Below, one piece after another: positions 48,806 through 58,062 of a stretch of DNA of 64,000 bases. Origin of the DNA: Carettochelys insculpta. Its lineage: Eukaryota > Chordata > Testudines > Carettochelyidae. The translations under genes were made by a program, and so were the position numbers. The DNA lies in NCBI RefSeq assembly GCF_033958435.1, contig NC_134138.1:210933298-210997297 (forward strand). The letters run 5' to 3'. The notes under the pieces were generated by a model that worked only from the letters and a program-made list of their open reading frames with translations, was not told the origin of the DNA and ran no database searches. Each line of letters opens with the position of its first letter. Within the stretch, counting starts at the first letter, position 1.

Positions 48806-49186
48806 GGCTGTGTCTACACTAGAGGGTTTTCTTGGCAAAATGACCATGGAGAGTCCAGATTCCCAAGAGGTGTACTGTCAACAGTAAATCACCAGAACAT
48901 AGCACTTTTGTCAACAGCTGCACCCTGCTCTCCATAAGGAATACTGCCTCTGTTGACAGAGATCTGTTGACAGAAAATGGGTCTGGACATCCCAGGGAGC
49001 CCTTTGTCAACAAACAAGTCTTCTGGGACACCAGGCAACCCTGTCTGCTGTACTTCTGGTTGGCAGTTTTGCCAATACAGTGACCAGGCAGTCCCACCAC
49101 TCTCTGTTGACAGAGGACCGCTCTTGCGATCCACTTGGGCTGCGATCTGTCTTCTGTCGACAAATCCCTGTAATCTAGACATAGCT
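48806..49186 (+). mobile_element. GTCGACA-type TIR element, copy K4, TSD CAA
   Basis: It begins GGCTGTGTCTACACTAGAGG and ends TAATCTAGACATAGCT, with CAA at 48803-48805 and 49187-49189. It is rich in TTGACAGA/TGTCAACA sites, including 'TTCTGTCGACAAATC'. At 381 bp it is shorter than the other K copies. The 114- and 97-codon minus-strand frames are uninformative. Confidence 0.9.
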
Positions 49187-49189
49187 CAA

Positions 49190-50149
49190 ATGTTGAACAT
49201 TATGTAATAAAGACCCAAGATAAAGGACCCAAGAATTTTCATGCAGAAAATTCAGAATTCTGTGAGGTTTCTGCCTTTCATATAAGTTTCTCTTTGCATT
49301 GCCTCACTTTCATGATTCTTTATTTCTGATATACCTAATTTTCAGCAATAAGAATAAGATGATATCAAAATTGAGTGCAGTGTAGGTAATTTTGGGACCA
49401 CACTTACTCTGTCTCCTTAATAAAAATGACATTTGAGAGGTAACAAGGTAGTGATATCAAAGGCAGAGCCACTATAAATTGTCTTCCTGCACAATTTGCA
49501 AAAGAAAAAAATAATAAAATGCAATGTGGACATGGTGTGCATATGGTTTTACAAGTTCAAATAGTTCATATTGTGTTTCTGTTTCAATGATGAAGCAATC
49601 ACCTACGAAATTCTTCCTTACTTTATCTTGTATTTGAATGAGTGGGAGAGTTATAAATAAAATGTTGTTCAAGTAGGTGTATAAATAAATTGGCATAATT
49701 AGGTGTCATAATTAGGTGCCCATTGCTGTTCCAAACACATTTACATAATTGTCAGTGCTAAAATGAAAATAATTGTTTGTCAGGATTGCTTCTGTTAAAG
49801 CTGATAGTTCCTTACTTAGTAGAGTTTATTCTAAGTGTTTGTTTTAAAATATTCTAAATTCTGAACATAGAATGACTGTACACAGGCCTAAATCCTCAAA
49901 AGTGATTGATGGGGAAAATAACAAGAAGTGGATGAAGCTTAAAGCATATTTGCAACCAACGGTATTCAATGCAGCCAGCAAGTCCAATAGCAATTACACG
50001 GTTTCTACCAAAGAGTCAAAACTAAGCTCTTGCTGGCACTGAATGCCTGAATGACCAATACGAACATCAAAAAAGAAAACAGGAAGAGGAGAGACCAGAA
50101 ACCCTATTTTTCTGTGTCCACCTCAGTGCTGGAGGAGATTGGAATATTG
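49190..50149. other. unique AT-rich DNA, nothing recognised
   Basis: No repeat ends or coding segments that I can support. Confidence 0.4.
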
Positions 50150-50689
50150 TTAGCTGCATCTACACTGGCCATTATTTTTGAAAGTCCAGGCCTTCTTTTG
50201 AAAGAGCTCATGGTGCTTCTACACATGCCACATGATCTTTCGAAAATGAAATCAAAGAAATGCTCCCCAGCTTCCGAAATCATGTTTCCAAATAAATAGA
50301 AAACGCCGCCCCTTTCAAAAGCATATTTTGAAACGAGTGTGCAGATGTTCCGCAACCTGCTCTTTCAAAAGAGCGGGGTCCGCCAAGGCTGTGATCAGCT
50401 GTTAGGCAGACACGTCCTGTCTAACACCTGCATGGCTCTGTGGTTTGTGCATGCAGCATGCTGCGCACACCCAGAAGCCCCGTTGCAGGAAGCTGAGAGC
50501 ATGCAGGCAGCATCCATCGCACGTACTGCCCCTGCATGCCTCAGCCAGACCCACAGTGGCTACTTGCACAGCATGGCCAGCAGCCACTGAGGAGAGAAGC
50601 CCCAGCGCCCCGCCCCCCGTCCCCCTGCAAGTGTGCCCAGGGCTCCCGGGAGTCCAGCCAGGGGAGGGAAAAAGTGAGTCTGCTCCTGG

Positions 50690-51910
50690 ATGGAGCATGA
50701 GCTCCAGGACCTGCTGGGCCTATGGCAGGACAAGAAGGTCCTACGTGGGACAGGCATGACGCAACAGAATGCGGCCACTTTCACCTGGCTGCCAAGGGCC
50801 TGACTACCCATGGCCACCCTGCCTGCACTCCAGACGAGTTTGCAGCAAAGTCAAGCAGTTGCAGCAGGGGTGTGCCCAGGTTCGGGAGTCGGCCAGCCAG
50901 TCGGGGGACACCCCTGCTTGGTGCTCATTTTACTGGGAGCTCTAAAGCCTCCTGGACCCATGGGACACCACCTCCCCGCCTTCTGTCATCGATACTGCTG
51001 CAGAGGAGCCCCCACCTGAGGAGCTGAGACCGTCGGCCAGCCCAACACCAGCCGGGCCAGAGCCAGATCCTGCAACAGCAGCAGACTAGTCCAGCGAGGA
51101 GGGGGACCTTGTCATAGATCTCCTCTCCCCCCCTTCCAACCATTCCTTAGCCAGCTGGGCATCCCTGACCTCAGCGGTGGACCATCATGCATGTACCTGA
51201 CACGGTACACACCCCAGACCACAGGTGCTCAACACAGGGCCACCCACACACCCAGCGGGACCCTGGCTGACTACAGCCCCGCCAGACTGTGGCCCTCAGG
51301 ATGGCAACATGGCTGCCAGAGGCCTTCAGTACCCACTCCCATGGATAATGCCACGGCCCGCTCCCAGGAGAAGGGGATGGCCAGGGCCAGACCGCACAAG
51401 AGAGCCACCCCCAGGGGGATTGGAACCCCCACTGTGATCATGGGCCTCCAGGGCTGCCCTGCTGTTGGACAGGGGGCGGGGGACCTGCCACCCACTGAGG
51501 GACAGGGGGCATGGGCCACAGGGCAGGGGTCAGTACTCACAACCTGTTTCTCACTTCCCTCCTATTCTTGCAGCTGCACCATCTGATGGCTGGGAGAGCC
51601 TCAAACCCTCTATAGTGCCTGACAGCCCCCCAGAGGTGAGGGACGAGGACCGGGCGGTGCCACTGGCAGAACCAGGGTGACACCACTCCTGGAGGTGCCA
51701 AAAGCAGGCAGCAGAGGACATCTATCTCGCTGCCTCTGTCCTCCAGCAGGTGGAGATGGCAGAGCAGCACCTCCATCTGGAGGAGGATGAGGCCACCTGG
51801 TGCCGGGTGGACTGGGTGGAACTAATGGGCACCCTGAGGTATGTGGCAGTCACCTTCAGAGAGATCCTGGCCCAGATGCCCTCAGCCACCATCCCCACTG
51901 CAGCCCTCTG
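50690..51910 (+). pseudogene. Harbinger accessory Myb/SANT-like protein, broken
   Basis: A trihelix-like segment can be read at 50688-50900 across frame changes: 'WMEHELQDLLGLWQDKKVLRG', then 'MTQQNAATFTWL', then a shifted 'TTHGHPACTPDE' and 'SKSSSCS'. This is the spacing of the DNA-binding domain of PIF/Harbinger accessory proteins. A Pro/Glu-rich acidic linker follows (about 50980-51120, 'EEPPPEELRPS', 'EEGDLVIDLLSPP'). A Glu/Arg-rich C-terminal helix is seen at 51720-51910 ('QQVEMAEQHLHLEEDE'), ending at a stop. At least two frameshifts and one in-frame stop separate these parts. In active relatives this protein brings the transposase to the transposon ends; here only remnants remain. Confidence 0.75.
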
Positions 51911-52429
51911 ATGGAGCCCCACCCACCAGCCCCCCTGGAGAGGCCCCTGTTGGGGCCAATCACCCATCTGGGGCAGATTCTTGGCCCTACCTTCCCTGTC
52001 CTCCCCGCACCCTACCAACCCCATTGGAGACTCTGGACAGGAGGGTGTGGATCCTGGGGCTGGTATGGGTTGAGGGCCTCCACCCCTGCCCCTCAGTAAG
52101 GGCCCCCCATGCAGGCTACCTAAGTCCCCCTCCTCCTGTACATGGTTCACCCCTCTCCTACCTGTATATCGTTTACTCCCTCCCACCTGTACATAGGTGT
52201 ATGATAATGTTTGGCTTATTTTGAAAACAAATCTTTTGTTGTGTTGAATAATGTAGATTATTTCACCCATAGCCCTGTGTGCTGTGTGCCCACTGGGGAT
52301 GGCGGTATGTGGGAGGTCAGGGGTTGTGTGCAGGAGGTAGTAGGGCTGTGTGCGGGAGGCAGTGATGGGGGCTGCACAGGGTGGAGGGTCATGTGTGGTG
52401 GACCCACTAGAGGTGACAGGGGCAGCACT

Positions 52430-53777
52430 CACTGGGGGCTCCTGGTCAAAGTACTGGTGCAGGGCCTCCCTGATGTGGACCCCATCCTGGTGGGCCTGGT
52501 GGCTGGGGCAGCAACCAGCTGGGGGGTAACCCATGCCAGCCTCAGCCTCCCACCCCTGTATAAAGGCCTCCCCTTGCTTTCTACAATATTATGGAGCATA
52601 TAGCAACTGCCCACCACCTGGGGGACACTGAGGGTGTCCACCTCCAGGCATGCTAGGAGGCAGCACCACTGGCCCTTGCTATGGCAGAAGGTTCACTCAA
52701 ATACCTTGCGGGCATGGTTGAACTGCGTGTTAAACTGCTCCTGGCTGGGGATGGAGTGGCCTGTGTAGGGCCACATGATCCGGGGCTGGACTGGATATGC
52801 CACATCAGCCACCAGGCAGGGGGGCACTGTGGTGTCTCCCAGTGGGATCTCCCTCTGGGAGATGCAAGTCCCTGCCTGCAGCCACTGGCTCAGTCCCAAA
52901 TTGTGGAAGATGCATCATGGATGCAGATGCAGATGGGCCCTCCCACATAGATATCCTGGGACTGGCCCCACCTGCCCACCATGGCCTGCAGGACCACGGA
53001 ATGGTAGCCTTTCCTGTTTATATATTGTCCTCCGCTGTGCTCCAGGGCATGGATGGGTATATGAGTCCCATTGAGAGCCATGACAAAATTCAGAAACCCA
53101 AGTGCTGCAAAGTCCACAATGTCCACTTCCAGGTCTCCAGTGCAAACCACCCTCTGGAGGACTATCATGGTGAGGGCACGCACCACCTGCAGCAGGGAGA
53201 CTTGCACCAATAAGGGTTTGCAGGGTTTTCCAGGCCCTGCCCTGGCCCCACCCCAGGCCCCCAGTGGTGGGACCCCTGGTCTCCCGGTGGCAGTGTGGCC
53301 TGACACTTCTTACCTCCATCACGACGGCCCAGACTGTGGCCTTGCCCACACCAAATTGGTGTCACATGGAGTGGTAGCTGTCGTGAATGGCCAGATTCCA
53401 GACAGCTATTGTGACCCTCTTCTCCATGAGAGGGCACGCCACATCCAGGTATTCTGATGTCTCTGTGTGGGACACAGCCACTGGCAAAGCGCCAGAAAGG
53501 TCTGCCACTGCATCTGGAAATTCTGGACCCACCGATTGTCATCCCACTCCCTCATGACGAAGTGCTCTCACCAGTCTGAGCTGGTGGGGTAGCTTCGGCG
53601 CCAGCAGAGCACCCGGGAGAGCGGGGCGTTGAAAGAGCTGAGGGTCTGTGGCATCCCCAGCTGCCCCTGGGGGGCGCTCTCCAATCGGACCTGCAGTGCA
53701 ACCACCACAGCTGTGGCCAGCAGGACGACCACTCCAATGGTGGCAGCAGTCAAGGTTTCCAGCTGCTGCTGGTTCAT
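52430..53777 (-). pseudogene. HARBI1-like DDE transposase, broken; intron at 53187-53313
   Basis: A start at 53777 (MNQQQLETLTAATIG) leads to a hydrophobic N-terminal stretch. A helix-turn-helix region follows, with 'WNLAIHDSYHSM', a TGA stop at 53362-53364, then 'HQFGVGKATVWAVV'. A GTAAG...CTGCAG intron (127 bp) joins in phase to 'VVRALTMIVLQRVV'. The nuclease core has 'ALNGTHIPI' (the first catalytic Asp, normally in DGTHIPI, is Asn), 'YINRKGYHSVVLQA', 'DIYVGG' and 'HDASS' (second Asp kept). A small indel near 52895 follows, then 'DVAYPVQPRIM' and 'FNHARKVFE' (catalytic Glu kept) directly before a TGA at 52693-52695, and 'LHNIVESKG'. Both TGA codons could be CGA decayed by CpG deamination. 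It cannot make an active enzyme. Confidence 0.85.
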
Positions 53778-54400
53778 GCTCTGTGGGGGTGTTGGGTTGG
53801 GGTCCTTTAAAGAGGAGGCTGGCTGTGGCCCCAGAAGGGCTTGTCTGCCATGCAGCCCTGGCTACGGTATTTCCTGACCCCTTCTTTCGAAAGAGGGCAT
53901 GGGCACATGTCGACATTCTCTTTCAAAGCGCTTGCTGGCCCCTTTTGAAAGGGTGGATGGCCCTTTTGACAGCATGAATCGACAGCACCAGCCCTGGTCT
54001 GTGTGTAGACATTTCCTTTTGAAAGTGCATCTTTTGATTCCTCTTTTTCGAAAGGTGCCCTTTCAAAAACATGCTCTAGTGTAGATGTAGCTTTTGAGTC
54101 CTTGTAGTTAAAAAAGAAATAGATAGTGTTGGCACACAAGTCAAGGGGAGCATAGTGAAGTGGAAACCAGAAGAGGTGGATCCAATAGCCTGGCTGGTAA
54201 GAGGACCTTTTGCTAGCAAGGGATAGGGACAGCTGAGTCCTGTCGCAGAAACTGAAGGGCACTTCACATATTTAGCTTTATCTAATTCTTGACTCCCACC
54301 ACTTCTGCCCTTCTGCTCTCTGATTTGCTCAACTTAATATTTTTCTGATTTGTCAACCTTGATTACTACATTTGGTTCTCTGTGCCTTAAATATTAAGTC

Positions 54401-55906
54401 ATAAGAACATAAGAACATAAGAATGGCCATACTGGGTCAGACCAAAGGTCCATCAAGCCCAGCATCCCATCTGCCGACGGTGGCCAATGCCAGGCGCCCC
54501 AGAGAAGGAGAACAGAAGACAAGTGATTTATCTCCTGCCATCCATCTCCTGCCCTTGTTATGAAGGCTAGGGCACCATACTTTATCCCTGGCTAATAGCC
54601 ATTTATGGACCTGACCTGCAAAAATTTATCAAGCTCTTTTTTAAACCCTAATAGAGTCCTGGCCTTCACAGCCGCCTCGGGCAAGGAGTTCCACAGGTTG
54701 ACTGTGCGCTGTGTGAAGAAAAATTTCCTTTTATTAGTTTTGAACCCACTACCCATCAATTTCATTTGGTGTCCCCTAGTTCTTGTATTATGGGAAAAGG
54801 TAAATAATTTTTCTATATTCACTTTCTCCACACCATTCATGATTTTATATACCTCTATCATATCGCCCCTCAATCGCCTCTTTTCCAAACTGAAAAGTCC
54901 CAGTCTCTCTAGCCTCTCCCCATATGGGACCCTTTCCAAGCCCCTAATCATCTTAGTCGCCCTTTTCTGAACCTTTTCTAATGCCAATATATCTTTTTTG
55001 AGGTGAGGAGACCACATCTGCACGCGGTACTCGAGATGTGGGCGTACCATTGTTTTATATAGGGGAAGTATGATATCTTTTGTCTTATTATCGATCCCTT
55101 TTTTAATAATTCCTAACATCCTATTTGCCTTACTAACTGCCGCTGCACACTGCGTGGATGTCTTCAGAGAACTATCCACTATAACTCCAAGATCCCTTTC
55201 CTGATCTGTCGTAGCTAAATTTGACCCCATCATGTAGTACGTGTAATTTGGGTTATTTTTTCCAACATGCATTACCTTACACTTACCCACATTAAATTTC
55301 ATTTGCCATTTTGCTGCCCAATCACTCAGTTTGCTGAGATCTTTTTGTAGTTCTTCACAATCCCTTTTGCTTTTGACTGTCCTGAACAACTTGGTGTCAT
55401 CTGCAAACTTTGCCACCTCACTGCTTACCTCATTTTCCAGATCATTGATGAACAAGTTGAACAGGATCGGTCCCAGGACTGAGCCCTGGGGAACACCACT
55501 AGTTACCCCCCTCCATTGTGAAAATTTACCATTTATTCCCACCCTTTGTTTTCTGTCTTTTAACCAATTCCCGATCCATGAAAGGACCTTTCCTCCTATC
55601 CCATGACCACCTAATTTACATAAAAGCCTTTGGTGTGGGACCGTGTCAAAGGCTTTCTGGAAATCTAGGTATATTATGTCCACTGGGTGCCCCTTGTCCG
55701 CATGTTTATTAACCCCTTCAAAGAATTCTAATAGATTAGACAGACACGACTTCCCTCTGCAGAAACCATGCTGACTTTTGCCCAACAATTCGTGCTCTTC
55801 TATGTGCCTTGCAATTTTACTCTTTACTAGTGTTTCTACTAATTTGCCTGGTACTGATGTTAAACTTATCGGTCTATAATTGCCAGGATCTCCTCTAGAG
55901 CCTTTT
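54401..55906 (-). mobile_element. CR1 LINE, 5'-truncated, young, TSD TTAAGTC
   Basis: It is flanked by TTAAGTC at 54394-54400 and 55907-55913. The 3' end has repeated ATAAGAAC octamers (54401-54425), then a roughly 190-bp 3' untranslated region, then the C-terminal part of ORF2 reading continuously to the 5' truncation point. The uninterrupted frame and clean duplication mark it as the youngest LINE insertion in the window. It lies inside the SINE at 54250-56018. Confidence 0.95.
54592..55906 (-). CDS. CR1 ORF2 C-terminal part (reverse transcriptase), 5'-truncated
   Basis: The frame is open from the truncation point at 55906 to a stop at 54592-54594, about 437 codons. The Met at 55788 is internal, since upstream codons ('[16 protein letters not shown]') are part of the conserved RT fingers. 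In order: 'HGFCRGKSC', '[13 protein letters not shown]' (palm motif A), '[13 protein letters not shown]' (motif B), 'KFADDTKLF' (catalytic FADD box), 'KCKVMHVG', '[12 protein letters not shown]', the thumb-side '[20 protein letters not shown]' and the CR1-typical terminus 'RSINGY'. The endonuclease domain is lost by 5' truncation, so the copy cannot move by itself. No internal stop or frameshift is present. Confidence 0.93.
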
Positions 55907-56250
55907 TTAAAGTCTGTTCTGGTATGGCTATGGTCTGAAGAAGTGGGTCTGTCCCACGAAAGCTCATCGCCTAATAAATTTTGTTAGTCTTTCAAGTGCT
56001 ACTGGACTGCCTTTTTGTTTTGAAAATAAGAATGGGATGTACTCTGCACAGGAAAGAAGCAAGAGGAAAATTCAGAACTACTGTAAGCAGCACAACTCCA
56101 ATGAAGTTACTGGAGCTGAATCCAGTGACATATTGCAAGCATTGAAATTGGCATGTTGTGTGTATAGGCACTAAGGCATTAGGTGTATATCAGAGAAATA
56201 GAGTTAGAAGTGGGGCAATATAAAAGAAAGGGAATTTGCATTTACATATA

Positions 56251-56305
56251 CCCTGTGTCTACATGTTCCCCTTCCTTTCAAAAGGGGCATGTTAACGAGC
56301 TGGTT
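56251..56305 (+). mobile_element. truncated left end of a G-type MITE
   Basis: CCCTGTGTCTACATGTTCCC, 'CTTCCTTTCAAAAGGGGCAT' and 'GTTAACGAGCTGGTT' match the first ~54 bp of 56521-56956 with several changes. Similarity stops exactly where the long inverted repeat at 56304-57173 starts. Confidence 0.75.
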
Positions 56306-57173
56306 ACTCATGAGGGGAAAATTGACCAAGATGGACCACTTCATATTGCAAACCACCTTTTTATAAGTAAACTCATTCTTAAACATAATTAAGAAACATT
56401 GGTATAACTTGGAAATTATTCTTGATTTCCAAACCAAGGTATTTATTTTCTCAAATTTTGTTATTTTTCATAGAGGATCAGAGAAAGAGTTTGGGTTTTG
56501 GTCAATATAGTTTTCACTATGGCTGGGTCTACACATGCCGCTTCCTTTCGAAAGGGGCATGCTAATGAGCTGGTTCGAAAGATGCTAATGAGGAGCTGCA
56601 ATGAATATGCAGTGCCTCATTAGCATAATGGTGGCTGAGGTGATTTGAAAGTGCGGCTTTTCGAATCGTGCACTGCCCATGGAGATGGGATCTTCCAAAA
56701 GGACCCCCCCAGTTTTCAAAAGCCCTTCTTCCTATATGGTGATTGGAAGAAGAGCTTTCAAAAAGTGGGGGCGTCCTTTCAGAAGGTCCCATCTCCACAG
56801 GCGGCGCACGATTCGAAAAGCCGCACTTTCGAATCACCTCAGCCACCATTATGCTAATGAGGTGCTGCATATTCATTGCAGCTCCTCATTAGCATCTTTC
56901 GAACCAGCTCATTAGCATGCCCCTTTCGAAAGGAAGCGGCATGTGTAGACCCAGCCATAGTGAAAACTATATTGACCAAAACCCAAACTCTTTCTCTGAT
57001 CCTCTATGAAAAATAACAAAATTTGAGAAAATAAATACCTTGGTTTGGAAATCAAGAATAATTTCCAAGTTATACCAATGTTTCTTAATTATGTTTAAGA
57101 ATGAGTTTACTTATAAAAAGGTGGTTTGCAATATGAAGTGGTCCATCTTGGTCAATTTTCCCCTCATGAGTAA
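56304..57173. repeat. 870-bp inverted repeat centred on a palindromic MITE
   Basis: The axis is at 56738/56739. The 217 bp outside the MITE on the left (56304-56520) are the exact reverse complement of 56957-57173 by base-by-base reading. The first ~98 bp of the MITE arms are also identical, while the central ~240 bp of the MITE differ between arms at many positions. Mirror symmetry ends at 56303/57174. Confidence 0.95.
56521..56956. mobile_element. palindromic MITE G2 (TTTCGAAAG type) at the centre of the inverted repeat
   Basis: It begins GGCTGGGTCTACACATGCCG and ends CGGCATGTGTAGACCCAGCC, 436 bp. Arm hairpins (GCTGCAATGAATATGCAG...CCTCATTAGC) and TTTCGAAAG sites match 5830-6267. No target duplication can be read because the right flank is a mirror copy of the left flank. 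Confidence 0.9.
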
Positions 57174-57830
57174 TAAATCCTCTCTATTTGCCAACTCAGC
57201 CAACTGATACACTTGATTGAGTCAAGAGAATTGATAGCTTCTTTGTAAAAATCTATTACAGAGCAGATCAGCACATCCAAATTTTTAGGATTCTAAACCA
57301 ACTCTTTTTACCCGTCCAAAAATAATTCACTGGTAAATTAATCTGGTATTTTTTTCAGGTTGGTAACCAGAAATTATATTTATATTTGTCTAGTGGTTTT
57401 CCCCAAGTTGCAGAGTAATAGCTTAAATAAAGAGGGAGATAGAGACCAGTTTATGATGATTTTTAAATTAGCACCCACAACATGTATGAAAGTACTAAGC
57501 AATTGTATATATAACAAGCCTGTGCAGAAGAGAAATATATCATGTGCACAGCCCATTCAGTTAGCAATGCATTGTCTGAAAGAATCGATAGTATCACAAT
57601 AAATTAAGCCTTACTCATGCATTACCACAAAAAGGCTAGTGTGGCTAGCTGCTTCTAATTAAGAGCTTTCCCTGACCATTTCTGTCCTTTTTCTTTGTGG
57701 GGAAAACCTCAAAGAAAAGGCTGGGTGTTTGGGGCTGAGAAGGTTTATTAGAAAGAGGACATAAAACCATGAAAAATAATAATGAGAAGGAATGTAAATA
57801 TTTGTGGTTGCTATCAATAATATACCTTAC
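57174..57830. other. unique DNA, nothing recognised
   Basis: AT-rich. It would be intron (donor side) if 57831-58062 is a real exon. The 80-codon + frame at 57360-57602 has no known domain. Confidence 0.35.
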
Positions 57831-58062
57831 CTAGGAAAGCATAAAGATTTACGCCCTCTTCAGAGGGCAACCTCTGATGACAGAAAGTTATTGGCATTTT
57901 CAGCTGCGTTGGCTTTATCATAGCCACTCTACTTAGTAAGTGTGACGGACACTCCATGTCAGGAATTTTGATGTCATTCGTGCCACCAGGCTTTGAAAAT
58001 GATATATCTATCTTTCTTGCTTCAGTTGGGAACAAAGTGCACAAAGAAATTGTATGGTCACA
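57831..58062 (-). CDS. candidate 232-bp internal exon of an unidentified gene
   Basis: On the minus strand an open frame of about 105 codons (58131 to 57814) runs through this segment. It ends at a strong donor (CCTAG then GTAAGGTA; GT at plus 57829-57830). The best acceptor is TTGAACAG (to plus 58063), preceded 15-35 bases upstream by a T/C-rich tract (TTTTTTTCCCCATCGG). The exon would start in phase 0 ('CDHTISLCTLFPTEARKID') and end in phase 1. Composition is balanced ('SKPGGTNDIKIPDMEC', 'ITFCHQRLPSEEGVNLYAF') and unlike the low-complexity chance frames elsewhere. I do not recognise the protein. The acceptor is only fair, and an alternative upstream start is possible. Confidence 0.38.

Larger units (their letters stand above)
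50153..54091. mobile_element. PIF/Harbinger transposon with both genes, decayed
   Basis: It begins GCTGCATCTACACTGGCC and ends CTCTAGTGTAGATGTAGC; the flanks are TTA (50150-50152) and TTT, compatible with a TWA-type 3-bp duplication with one change. At 3.9 kb it carries a Myb/SANT-like gene on + (about 50690-51910) and a HARBI1-like transposase on - (52430-53777), convergently arranged as usual for this superfamily. TTTCGAAAG sites cluster in both ends, with degenerate repeats of the terminus at about 50216, 50336, 53905 and 54003. Both genes are broken, so this copy cannot be autonomous. It is the template from which I interpret the ~700-bp elements and element L. Confidence 0.88.
54250..56018 (+). 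mobile_element. SINE-like retroposon split by a CR1 insertion
   Basis: The left part (54250-54400: 'ATCTAATTCTTGAC', 'CTCTGATTTGCTCAAC', 'CTCTGTGCCTTAAATATTA') and right part (55907-56018: 'TCTGTTCTGGTATGGCTATG', 'GGGTCTGTCCCACGAAAGCT', 'GTGCTACTGGACTGCC') together match the intact copy at 25348-25617. The 5' limit is uncertain, and I see no clean target duplication for the SINE itself. Confidence 0.85.

Noticed and set aside
51722..52534. 270-codon minus-strand frame, the second longest in the window
   Set aside because: Only its first ~35 residues ('HIREALHQYFDQEP') are transposase C-terminus. The rest runs past the gene and antisense to the Myb/SANT-like gene, so it is not a separate protein.
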